Source: Mycobacterium sp. AZCC_0083 (lineage in GTDB: Bacteria > Actinomycetota > Actinomycetes > Mycobacteriales > Mycobacteriaceae). Taken from it: a stretch of 64,000 nt of DNA. Below the pieces are notes generated by a model that searched no databases, had not been told where the DNA came from, and worked only from the letters and a program-made list of their open reading frames with translations. The translations under genes and the position numbers were made by a program. Location: the NCBI RefSeq assembly GCF_014202335.1, contig NZ_JACHGP010000004.1, positions 264,024 through 328,023 of the forward strand. Reading direction: 5' to 3'. Shown one piece after another: positions 53,436-61,051 of this stretch (position 1 is its first letter; each line of letters starts with the position of its first letter).

Positions 53436-54050
53436 CTAGGGCCGAGGTGTCAGGCCCAATTCGGAGCTGACGTAGGTCCGGCCGATGTGCTTGATCTCGT
53501 CGGACGACACGGAACCGATCACCTTCTGGGCGCCAAGACCGTCGATCATCGTCAGCAATCGCCGTGCCGCGACGTCGGGGTCGGCGACGCGGAACTCGCC
53601 CGCGGCGCTGCCCGCCCGCACGATCTCGGCGATGAACGCCAGCCACTCGCCGGTCAGCGCATTGGCCCGCTCCGCCAGAACCGGGTTGCGCCTGCCCAGG
53701 CTCCACGCGTCCAGCCAGTTCGCGCTCTCGTCGACGGTGGAGTCGTCGAGCACGTAGTCCATCAGCGCGTCTACCTTCTCGGTCGCCGTGTCGACGGCGG
53801 CGGTCCGCCGCCGCGCCTGGTTCAGATCCGCGTCGGCGACGGCCCCGAAGGCCGCGACGATCAGCTGCTCGGCCGACGAGAAGTAGTGGCTGACCAAGCC
53901 TGGCGTGACACCGAGAGCCGCGGCGACCTTGCGCAGCGTGACTGCGGATAGTCCCTCGTCACGGCTGATTTCCACGGCCTTGGCCAGCAGTTCGCCGTGG
54001 CGTTCGGCGGGCATCTTCCGCTTGGCGTCCCTGGTGACGACCGAAGTCAA
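53436..54050 (-). CDS. TetR-family regulator of the amidase/NCS1-permease module
   Basis: A 204-residue TetR protein. The helix-turn-helix is RKVAAALGVTPGLVSHYFSS (about residues 42-61), followed by an all-helical ligand domain. I chose the TTG at 54050, with GAGGAG upstream; an internal ATG (54014) or an upstream GTG (54092) are alternatives, the latter running into the operator repeats. It shares the pattern GVxPGLVxHYFxSAxxL with the TetR at 61052, so the two are paralogues serving two related modules. A perfectly adjacent 21-bp tandem repeat (54082-54123) separates it from the permease. Confidence 0.9.
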   Translation of the reverse strand: MTSVVTRDAKRKMPAERHGELLAKAVEISRDEGLSAVTLRKVAAALGVTPGLVSHYFSSAEQLIVAAFGAVADADLNQARRRTAAVDTATEKVDALMDYVLDDSTVDESANWLDAWSLGRRNPVLAERANALTGEWLAFIAEIVRAGSAAGEFRVADPDVAARRLLTMIDGLGAQKVIGSVSSDEIKHIGRTYVSSELGLTPRP

Positions 54051-54081
54051 TGTCGCTTCTCCTCTTGACGGAACCGATTTC

Positions 54082-54123
54082 CTATTGAACACTACATCAA
54101 CACTATTGAACGGTACATCAACA
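54082..54123. promoter_or_regulatory. Tandem 21-bp operator repeat, each unit with dyad TTGA-N8-TCAA
   Basis: Two directly adjacent 21-bp units (54082-54102 and 54103-54123) differ at only two positions. Each contains a TTGA-N8-TCAA dyad (54085-54100 and 54106-54121). They fill the short gap between divergent tetR and permease starts, so they are very likely the repressor operators controlling both genes. Confidence 0.8.
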
Positions 54124-54134
54124 AGGGATCACCC

Positions 54135-55646
54135 GTGACCATGACACAGCAGACCCGAACAGGCGACGAGCCGCTGGACTCCGTGACCTCCGATCCGGCA
54201 CCAACCGAGGATCGCTTCGGCCACGTCGAGGAGAAGGGCGTCGAGTACCTCCCCGAATCGGAGCGCGATTCCCGGCCACGGAACATGTTCGCCGTGTTCT
54301 TCGGCGGAAACCTCGCCTTCTCTGTCATCGTCTTCGGTTGGCTGCCAATCACATTCGGCCTCAGCTGGATCGGCGCCGTCACCGCCAGCGCGGTCGGCAT
54401 CACCCTCGGCACCCTGCTCATCGCGCCGATGGCACTGATGGGCCCGCGCACCGGCACCAACAACACCGTGTCCAGCGGCGCGCACTTCGGGGTGACCGGT
54501 CGTCTGGTGGGCTCCGCGCTCACCCTGCTCTTCGCCCTGGCCTACGCCGCGATCGCGGTGTGGACGTCGGGCGACGCGCTCGTTGCGGCATCTCATCGGC
54601 TGTTCGGCACTCCGGTCCACAACGGGGTGCTGGCGGTCGGCTACGGCATCATCGCCGCGGAGATCGTCGCAGTCGCGCTGTTTGGGCACGGCACCGTCGT
54701 GGCACTGCAGAAGTTCGTGCTTCCCGTCGTCGGAGTGCTGCTCCTGCTTGGCGTCGTGGCATTCGGCGGCAAGTTCGATCCTGGTGCCGCAGGCGGCGGC
54801 GAATACTTGCTCGGCGGCTTCTGGCAGACCTGGGGACTTGCCGTCGTCATCGCCTTCGGTGGACCGTTGTCCTACGCCCCCACGCTCGGCGACTACAGCC
54901 GTCGGATCTCGCGCACCAAGTACAGCGACCGGTCCGTCGTCATTGCGACCATGGCCGGCATCTTCTTCGGGCTGTTCCTCACCGCGGCATTCGGGTCGTT
55001 CACCGCATCGACGTTCACCACGCTGAGCGAGTCGTACGTCGCCGACCTGGTCGCCGAGTCACCGGCCTGGTACGTGCTGCCGATCGTGCTGATCGCCCTG
55101 GCTGGCGGGCTGGGGCAGGGCGTGCTGAACGTCTACGCCAGCGGCCTCGACCTGGAAGCGCTGATCCCGAGGTTGAAGCGCGTCCAGACCACGTTGATCA
55201 CGTCGGCGCTGGCCATTGCACTGCTCTACATCGGGGTCTTCCTGGTCGACGCCGTCGACTCCATCACCGCGATGACCTTGGTGCTCAACGGGATTGCCGC
55301 GCCGTGGGTGGCCATCAACGTCGCAGGCTTCCTCGTCGCCCGGCGCGGCGAGTACGACCCGGCCGATCTTCAGGTGTTCAACCAGGGCCGTCGCGGCGGA
55401 CGGTACTGGTTCACCGGCGGCTGGAACCTGCGGGCGATCATTCCGTGGCTCGCCGGTTCGTTGTTCGGCATCCTCGCCGTGGACACCTCGCTGTACTCCG
55501 GGCCGCTCGCCAACCTCGGCAACGGCATCGACACCAGCCTCGTCGGATCGGCGGCTATTGCGGGGATCGGTTATCTGATCGCGTTGCGGTTGTGGCCCGA
55601 GCACGTGGCGGCTGTCGACAACGCCAGCCAGGAGGGACGCGCCTAG
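54135..55646 (+). CDS. NCS1-family nucleobase/hydantoin-type permease
   Basis: A 503-residue membrane transporter of the nucleobase:cation symporter-1 family with about 12 hydrophobic segments. The family pattern is visible in SRPRNMFAVFFGGNLAFSVI at the first helix, RTGTNNTVSSGAHFGVTG and LSYAPTLGDYSRRI. NCS1 members import cytosine, purines, allantoin, hydantoins or thiamine; with an amidase in the module, a cyclic amide or similar nitrogen compound is likely. The GTG at 54135 is preferred because AAGGGA lies 6 bases upstream; the ATG two codons later is possible. It converges on a flavin monooxygenase with a 4-bp overlap. Confidence 0.92.
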   Translation: MTMTQQTRTGDEPLDSVTSDPAPTEDRFGHVEEKGVEYLPESERDSRPRNMFAVFFGGNLAFSVIVFGWLPITFGLSWIGAVTASAVGITLGTLLIAPMALMGPRTGTNNTVSSGAHFGVTGRLVGSALTLLFALAYAAIAVWTSGDALVAASHRLFGTPVHNGVLAVGYGIIAAEIVAVALFGHGTVVALQKFVLPVVGVLLLLGVVAFGGKFDPGAAGGGEYLLGGFWQTWGLAVVIAFGGPLSYAPTLGDYSRRISRTKYSDRSVVIATMAGIFFGLFLTAAFGSFTASTFTTLSESYVADLVAESPAWYVLPIVLIALAGGLGQGVLNVYASGLDLEALIPRLKRVQTTLITSALAIALLYIGVFLVDAVDSITAMTLVLNGIAAPWVAINVAGFLVARRGEYDPADLQVFNQGRRGGRYWFTGGWNLRAIIPWLAGSLFGILAVDTSLYSGPLANLGNGIDTSLVGSAAIAGIGYLIALRLWPEHVAAVDNASQEGRA

Positions 55647-57196
55647 CGCTCCGACCGGGCGGTGTGGAGGGCCCGCGAGAACTCGGGCATGGCAGCACAC
55701 AATCTCGATGGGTCTCGTCCCGCGAGCATGACCGTGCGATCGGGTCGGATGACGGCGGCGGTCGCGCGCCCGCGTCGCAGCCACCGCGCCAGTTCGCCAC
55801 CCGGCTCGGCGACGTGCACGACGGCTCCGCGCCCCTCGAGTTGGGCGCACTGAACGGCCGGCGGCCGCGATGTCGTGACGAGTGCGAAGCCGTTCCCCAA
55901 TGTGGCGTCGAGCCGCTCCCCGCTGGCCAGGATGGGGTTGGGGCACAGCGTGCCGGCCAGCTGCCGGGTGCTGCGGCCCTTGACCGCCAACGGGTTTCGG
56001 CGCAGCGTTGGGGTGCTGCCGTTGACGATCCTTTCGCGCATGCCGGGGATCAGGTGCAGCCGCGGGGCGACGACGCGCCTGACAGTGTTGCCGAACCGTC
56101 CGCCTGCGGTCATCGCCCAGCCCATGCCCAACGCCAAGCCGATCATCGTGCGGGCGTGTGGCTTTCGCTCCTGCTCGAAGGTGTCCAACAACCCCGGGGT
56201 GAGCTCTCCGCTGAATACGCCCGCCAGCTTCCAGGTCAGATTCATCGCGTCCCGAAGACCTGCTCCCATGCCCTGGCCGATGAACGGCGGTGTGAGATGG
56301 GCTGCGTCGCCGAGAAGGAGAACGTTGCGATCCCGCCACCGGTCGGCGATCTGCGCCCGAAACGTGTACTCGGTTACCCGGACCAACTCGAGGTCGTCAT
56401 CGTCGATGTCGTTGACCCATGGCGCAATCAGGCCTCGAAGCGCGGCAAGCGTGCCGTAGTCGTCGGCAGTCTCGTTCGGTAACAGCCGAAATTCCCAGCG
56501 GTAGCGAGCAGGCCCGATCCGCATGTACGTCGCGGCGCGAACCGGATTGCACACCTGGTGCACGCCGTCCCATTGATTGAGCTCGGCGTCGGTGATGACG
56601 TCGACCACCAGCCAGCGCTGCTCGAACCGCAGGTCCTCCATCCTGGCGCCGATCGAGCGTCGCACGACGCTGTTGGCGCCGTCGCAGCCGAGAACGTAAG
56701 CGGTGTCGACGGTGTTGTCCATGCCGGTGCCGCGATCGGTAAAGGTGACGCGGACGCGTCCGGGTGCGTGTTGAGTGACGTCGGTGACCTCGCAGTTGCC
56801 TCGAACCTGCGCGGTGGGCCGCGTCTTCAGGTTCGTCCGCAGCAGGGCCTCGAGCTCTGGTTGGTCGAACATGTTGGCCTTGGGGAAGCCGTGGACGCTC
56901 GTGGCCGTGTCGCGATGGAACTCCGCCAGCACGCGAAGGTCACTGTCGAGCAGTCGCAGGCCCAGTGCCGGCCGGGAGATCGCGGCGAACTCGTCGGCAA
57001 CGCCGAGACGGGCGACGAGGCGGTTGATCTCGTCGTCGAGGTGGACCGCGCGCGGCTGCGGGTAGACCGACTCCCAGCGGTCGAGGACCAGACACGGGAT
57101 GCCGTAGCCGGCAAGCAAGGTTGCCGCGGTGACACCGGTGGGGCCGGCGCCGACGATGACCACCGGCACGGACTCGGTCGTGACGGTATCGCTCAT
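55643..57196 (-). CDS. FAD-dependent MhpA-type aromatic hydroxylase
   Basis: A 517-residue group A flavin monooxygenase with N-terminal VVIVGAGPTGVTAATLLAG, the CDGANSVVRRSIG motif and LLLGDAAHLTPPFIGQGMG. Length and motifs match 3-(3-hydroxyphenyl)propionate hydroxylase-type enzymes. It uses NAD(P)H and O2 to hydroxylate an aromatic substrate. It is divergent from a TetR gene with two operator copies between them, forming a monooxygenase/repressor pair like those at 10.6-12.4 kb and 30.4-34.7 kb. Substrate unknown. Confidence 0.92.
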   Translation of the reverse strand: MSDTVTTESVPVVIVGAGPTGVTAATLLAGYGIPCLVLDRWESVYPQPRAVHLDDEINRLVARLGVADEFAAISRPALGLRLLDSDLRVLAEFHRDTATSVHGFPKANMFDQPELEALLRTNLKTRPTAQVRGNCEVTDVTQHAPGRVRVTFTDRGTGMDNTVDTAYVLGCDGANSVVRRSIGARMEDLRFEQRWLVVDVITDAELNQWDGVHQVCNPVRAATYMRIGPARYRWEFRLLPNETADDYGTLAALRGLIAPWVNDIDDDDLELVRVTEYTFRAQIADRWRDRNVLLLGDAAHLTPPFIGQGMGAGLRDAMNLTWKLAGVFSGELTPGLLDTFEQERKPHARTMIGLALGMGWAMTAGGRFGNTVRRVVAPRLHLIPGMRERIVNGSTPTLRRNPLAVKGRSTRQLAGTLCPNPILASGERLDATLGNGFALVTTSRPPAVQCAQLEGRGAVVHVAEPGGELARWLRRGRATAAVIRPDRTVMLAGRDPSRLCAAMPEFSRALHTARSER

Positions 57197-57215
57197 GCCC
57201 TGCTCCTTGCATTAA

Positions 57216-57273
57216 TGACGAAATCGTCACACACGATACAAGCGTCAGTCAAGCTATTCTGATGAAATCCTCA
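57216..57273. promoter_or_regulatory. Two operator copies TGACGAAATCGTCA / TGATGAAATCCTCA
   Basis: The perfect-armed dyad TGACGA-AA-TCGTCA (57216-57229) and the degenerate copy TGATGAAATCCTCA (57260-57273, two differences) lie in the region between the divergent monooxygenase and TetR genes. One is near each start. They are likely binding sites for the adjacent TetR protein. Confidence 0.75.
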
Positions 57274-57302
57274 AAACTGAATGCGGCTGCTATCGTGGCT
57301 GC

Positions 57303-57962
57303 GTGAGCGAAGTGCACGACGAGCCCGTCAATCGACTGGAGCGGCGGAAACAGCGGACCCAAGCGGCTCTGATTCAGGCCGCGCGAGGCTTCATTGCGTC
57401 GGGAAGGATGAACGTGCCCGTGCTGGAGATCACGCAGGCCGCCGACGTCGGGATGGGGTCGTTCTACAACCACTTCGACAGCAAGGAAGAGCTGTTCGAG
57501 GCCGCGGTCGCCGACGTGCTCGACAACCACGGCGCCCTGCTCGATCAGCTCACGGGAACCAGCGACGATCCCGCCGAGACGTTCGCCCGCAGTTTCCGGC
57601 TGACCGGCCGGCTCTTTCGGCGCCGCCCGCAGGAGAGTCAGATCATTCTGGCGAGCGGACTCAACCTCGTGTCGTCGGACCGCGGCCTCGGTCCGCGCGC
57701 CCAGCGGGACATCACCGCGGCAGCGGCCGCCGGTCGATTCACGGTCGACGATCCCAAATTGGCGATGGCCGTCGCTGCCGGTGCACTCCTCGGGCTCGGC
57801 AAGCTATTGCAGGACGAACCGGAACGCGACGACGCGGCAGCCGCCGACCGGGTGACCGAAGACCTGTTGCGCCTCTTCGGACTTCCCGCCGGCGAAGCGC
57901 ACGAGATCTGCACGCGCCCACTTCCTGGTCTCGATGACGCGGGGGAGCAGCGGTTTCGGTAG
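57303..57962 (+). CDS. TetR-family regulator of the adjacent hydroxylase
   Basis: A 219-residue TetR protein. The helix-turn-helix contains ITQAADVGMGSFYNHFDSKE (about residues 43-62), and the ligand domain follows. The GTG at 57303 is the start; the N-terminal RLERRKQRTQAAL is a typical DNA-contacting lead-in. It lies divergent from the MhpA-type hydroxylase and 106 bp from it. Downstream it is followed by a 74-bp highly structured region leading to a membrane-protein gene. Confidence 0.92.
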   Translation: MSEVHDEPVNRLERRKQRTQAALIQAARGFIASGRMNVPVLEITQAADVGMGSFYNHFDSKEELFEAAVADVLDNHGALLDQLTGTSDDPAETFARSFRLTGRLFRRRPQESQIILASGLNLVSSDRGLGPRAQRDITAAAAAGRFTVDDPKLAMAVAAGALLGLGKLLQDEPERDDAAAADRVTEDLLRLFGLPAGEAHEICTRPLPGLDDAGEQRFR

Positions 57963-57971
57963 GTGATTACG

Positions 57972-58034
57972 GGGGAACTCGAATCCCCACGGGTTGACCA
58001 GCATTGGCGCTGGAGACCCTCGGTTGGGAGGGTC
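57972..58034 (+). promoter_or_regulatory. Three adjacent stem-loops forming a structured mRNA leader
   Basis: Between the TetR stop and the membrane-protein start lie three back-to-back hairpins. GGGGA/TCCCC (57972-57976 with 57984-57988) has a 7-base loop; CCAGC/GCTGG (57998-58002 with 58009-58013) has a 6-base loop; GACCCTC/GAGGGTC (58015-58021 with 58028-58034) has a 6-base loop and buries the GGGAGGG ribosome site of the ATG at 58037. This looks like a cis-acting RNA control element. No known riboswitch class was recognised. Confidence 0.6.
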
Positions 58035-58036
58035 CC

Positions 58037-58720
58037 ATGTCACGCACCCGTCGTGTTCCTGGCTTCATGCACGACAACGGCTTGCTGCTGGCATGCCTTG
58101 GACTGTTTGCGGTGTTCTTCGTCGGCATGGTGCTGTCTGGTGCGGCGACCTACAACCAGGAGCAGCAGGAGCACGGCTTGCACGAACAGGTGTCGGTGTT
58201 GACCTACCTGACGACCGGTGACTTCGTGGAAGCGACATTCGAGAACTGGGAGTCCGAGTTCCTCCAGATGGGCATGTACGTGGTGTTGACCGCGTTCCTC
58301 TACCAGAAGGGGTCGTCCGAGTCGAAGCCCATGAACGGGCCTGCTCCGCAGGATCAGGACCCGAGCGAGGTGCAGCCGAACCAGCACACGCCGTGGCCAG
58401 TGCGCAAGGGCGGCCTCGTTCTCGTCTTGTACGAACACTCGTTGGCCATCGCGTTCTTCGTGTTGTTCTTCGTCTCCTGGGCGTTGCACGCCATCGGCGG
58501 TGCCAAGGCGTTCAACGACGACCAGGTGCAGCATGGACAGGCCGCGATTTCGGTGTGGAGATACGCGACCACGTCGCAGTTCTGGTTCGAGTCGATGCAG
58601 AACTGGCAGAGCGAATTCATCGCTGTCGCAGCGATAGTCGGCTTGTCGATCTTTCTTCGGCAGAGGGGTTCTGCCGAATCCAAACCGGTCGCCGAGGCGC
58701 ACAGACGCACCAGCGCGTGA
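58037..58720 (+). CDS. DUF6766-like membrane protein with internal duplication
   Basis: A 227-residue protein with four hydrophobic segments in two similar halves. Half 1 (about residues 14-104) contains LLACLGLFAVFFVGMVLSG, then a QEQQEHG segment, NWESEFLQMGMYVVLTAFLY and the end KGSSESKP. Half 2 (about 138-217) repeats the order as AIAFFVLFFVSWALHAIGG, VQHGQ, NWQSEFIAVAAIVGLSIFL and RGSAESKP. The halves are joined by a polar linker rich in Pro/Gln/Asp. The ATG at 58037 follows GGGAGGG, which is paired in a leader hairpin. I recognise the protein as a conserved membrane family without known function. Confidence 0.8.
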   Translation: MSRTRRVPGFMHDNGLLLACLGLFAVFFVGMVLSGAATYNQEQQEHGLHEQVSVLTYLTTGDFVEATFENWESEFLQMGMYVVLTAFLYQKGSSESKPMNGPAPQDQDPSEVQPNQHTPWPVRKGGLVLVLYEHSLAIAFFVLFFVSWALHAIGGAKAFNDDQVQHGQAAISVWRYATTSQFWFESMQNWQSEFIAVAAIVGLSIFLRQRGSAESKPVAEAHRRTSA

Positions 58721-58724
58721 CGAG

Positions 58725-60893
58725 TCAGTGGCTGACCACCCGCTCGAGATAGGCCGAAGCGATCTCGCGCAGGCGAGCCCCGTCGAAACTGTCGCCGTGC
58801 CCTGGGTGCACGACGGTGACGTCGAGGTCGATCAGGTGCTGCATCGAATCCCTGTACTTCCCAATGTCGGAACCCACGCAGTCGTCGATGAGGATGTCGT
58901 CGTAGACGACGTCGCCGGAGAACAGGGCGCCGCCAGCTTCATCGAACAGGCCGATGCTCGCAGGTGTGTGGCCGGGCAGGTGCAGCACGGTGAATTCGCG
59001 GTCACCAAGATCGATTTTCGCTCCGTCGGCGAGCCATCGGATCTCGGGTGCCGGTTGCAGCCGGTACTCGCTCACGACGAACTCGGCGCGCGGCACGGCG
59101 TCCATCAGTATCGGGGAGGTGATCGAGAAGTCCTCGGCGTCGATGCCCAGTTCGTCCGCTAGGGGACGGTGGTACAGGCTGCCGGGCGGTGGTGTGTGGA
59201 ACGGCTCGCCATCATGTGCCCAGCAACAAGGGAATTCGTGCGCGCCCCCCATGTGGTCGAGGTGGCCGTGGGTGAGCACCACGACGGGATTCCGTTCGAA
59301 CAGGTGGGGGAGGTGCCGGCGCAGCGAGGCGACCCCGAGGCCCGTGTCGACGATCAGGTCGCGGTCTCGTCCGCGCAGGTGCCAGATGTTGGCTCGGAGC
59401 AACTCGTGGACGTGTGGTTGGTCGATCTGATCGAGTGACGTGCTCACCGATCGTGTGCGAAACCAGTTGGTGGACACCGGGAGTCCTGTGTCGGGCTTGC
59501 GTGTGGGATAGCAGAGCTTGGTCACGGCGATGTACACGCAGCTCGCGACGAGCGGGCCGGCGAGCCAGGACAGGTCGGCGCCGCCGAGGGCACTCGCGAG
59601 TGGCCCGGCGAACTCGTCGTTCTGCACGAAGAGCGCCGCGGCCGCTGCGCCCGAGAGGAGCGCAGAGAGTCCAGCGACGTTGAATCCTCGCGTGTACCAG
59701 GCGATGCCGCGCGAACTGACGTCGTTCAGGGCCACGCCGTCATAGCGGTTGCCGCGCAACCATTGGTCGGTGACGTAGATGGCGACGCTTGGGCCGATCA
59801 ACACGATGCTCAGTTCCAGGATGCCGCTGAGTGCGGTCGTGAAGTCGGAGACGAACAACGCGTAGCAGGCGATGGCGATCCCGAGCGCGCCGTCGAAGAG
59901 CACGGTGACCGCGCGGCGCAGCGGGATGCCGACGGCTTGCAGGTACAGCCCGGAGGAGTACATCGTCAGCACGTTGTTTGCCACGGAGCCAATGACGATG
60001 ACGAGGAGGAACACCGGATAGAACCACGCGGGAACGATCGCGGCGAGATTGGTTTGCGCGTCGGTCATGTCGATGACGGTTCCCGCCAACACGCCAACCC
60101 CGCCGAGTAGCACGCTGGGAATGAACCCGCCGAGTGCAGTCCACACGGCGACCGCCTTGTTCGAGGTGTCGGAAGGGAGGTAACGGGCGTAGTCGGGACT
60201 GACGCCCCATGACAGTGGCGCGGCCGCGATGAGTGCGGTCCCGGCGGCCATCGCCGCCCACATCGCTGCTCCGCTGAGTTCGGCCTCAGGCTGGTAGCCC
60301 CAGTCGGCATGCGCGACGACGAAGATCGCCAATACCGCCATCGCGGCGGCGAGCATCACGGTGAACACCCCGCTCATCCGCATGATCGTCGCGTGGCCGT
60401 AGACGCTGATCGTCAGTGTCACACCGGCCGTCACGAAGACGACGGCGACCCGCGCTGCCGTCGGCAGCGATCCTCCCCAAGCCTCGACGACCGCGAATCC
60501 GGCCAGCGCACCCAGGCACAGGTTGATGGCCTCGTAGGCGATGAACACCGGCCATTGGAAGATCCCGAGGTTGAACCGGTTGCCCGTGGTTCCGTACATC
60601 GCGCGCATGATCACGCTGCTCGGGGCGCCTGCCGCGGGGCCGCTCGTGCCCATCGCTCCGATCGCGGTCCAGTACAGGTTTCCGACCACCACCGCAGCCA
60701 TGGCCTGCCAGACGTTCAGGCCGAACACCGTCAGCAAGCCGCCGAGAACGATGTAGAGGTAGTTGATGTTGGCGGCGGCCCACACGGCGAAGAGTTGACG
60801 GGGCCTGCCATGGCGTTCGTCGGGAGGAATGAAGTCGATCCCGCGCGCCTCGATCCTGCCAAACTCGTCGCTGGGCACCACCTTGTCGGCCAT
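58725..60893 (-). CDS. NCS1 permease fused to a metallo-beta-lactamase-fold hydrolase
   Basis: A single 722-codon frame encodes two complete proteins. Residues 1 to about 472 are an NCS1 permease (RPRQLFAVWAAANINYLYIV, LSWGVSPDYARYLPS; about 12 hydrophobic segments). Residues 473-722 are a metallo-beta-lactamase domain with H542-G-H544-L-D546-H547, GHTPASIG and FSGDVVYDD. The junction KPDTGLPVSTNWFRTR has no stop codon. An internal GTG at 59477 with AGGA six bases upstream could also give a free 250-residue hydrolase. The permease part is a paralogue-type match of that at 54135. Its promoter faces a TetR gene with tandem repeats. Coupled uptake and hydrolysis of a cyclic amide or lactone-like compound is the likely logic (inferred). 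Confidence 0.88.
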   Translation of the reverse strand: MADKVVPSDEFGRIEARGIDFIPPDERHGRPRQLFAVWAAANINYLYIVLGGLLTVFGLNVWQAMAAVVVGNLYWTAIGAMGTSGPAAGAPSSVIMRAMYGTTGNRFNLGIFQWPVFIAYEAINLCLGALAGFAVVEAWGGSLPTAARVAVVFVTAGVTLTISVYGHATIMRMSGVFTVMLAAAMAVLAIFVVAHADWGYQPEAELSGAAMWAAMAAGTALIAAAPLSWGVSPDYARYLPSDTSNKAVAVWTALGGFIPSVLLGGVGVLAGTVIDMTDAQTNLAAIVPAWFYPVFLLVIVIGSVANNVLTMYSSGLYLQAVGIPLRRAVTVLFDGALGIAIACYALFVSDFTTALSGILELSIVLIGPSVAIYVTDQWLRGNRYDGVALNDVSSRGIAWYTRGFNVAGLSALLSGAAAAALFVQNDEFAGPLASALGGADLSWLAGPLVASCVYIAVTKLCYPTRKPDTGLPVSTNWFRTRSVSTSLDQIDQPHVHELLRANIWHLRGRDRDLIVDTGLGVASLRRHLPHLFERNPVVVLTHGHLDHMGGAHEFPCCWAHDGEPFHTPPPGSLYHRPLADELGIDAEDFSITSPILMDAVPRAEFVVSEYRLQPAPEIRWLADGAKIDLGDREFTVLHLPGHTPASIGLFDEAGGALFSGDVVYDDILIDDCVGSDIGKYRDSMQHLIDLDVTVVHPGHGDSFDGARLREIASAYLERVVSH

Positions 60894-60905
60894 GGCGTCT
60901 CTTTG

Positions 60906-60949
60906 TTGGTGTAGATACCAATAACTATTGGTGTTGACGACAATAGCGC
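60906..60949. promoter_or_regulatory. Tandem 22-bp operator repeat, dyad TTGGT-N6-ACCAA
   Basis: Two directly adjacent 22-bp units (60906-60927 and 60928-60949) match at 15 of 22 positions. The first holds the dyad TTGGT-N6-ACCAA (60906-60921); the second is degenerate in its right arm. An overlapping dyad ACCAATA-N2-TATTGGT covers 60917-60932. They lie 12 bp from the permease-hydrolase start and 102 bp before the TetR start, so they are probable operators of that TetR. Confidence 0.7.
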
Positions 60950-61051
60950 TCCTTGGATGGTTTGTCCGTGGAAGAGGGAACTTTTCCGCGGCGACCGCGC
61001 CAGTGCCCTGCGCTGCGGCATCGCACGTGGCCGCAGTGTTAACGTCGCGTC

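Noticed and set aside
57963..58015. tRNA-like T-arm on the minus strand (GGGGA-TTCGAGT-TCCCC followed by an acceptor-like strand)
   Set aside because: The matching acceptor 5' strand, D-arm and a proper 7-base anticodon loop are absent. The region is better explained as mRNA leader hairpins. A remnant of a tRNA or attachment site cannot be excluded.
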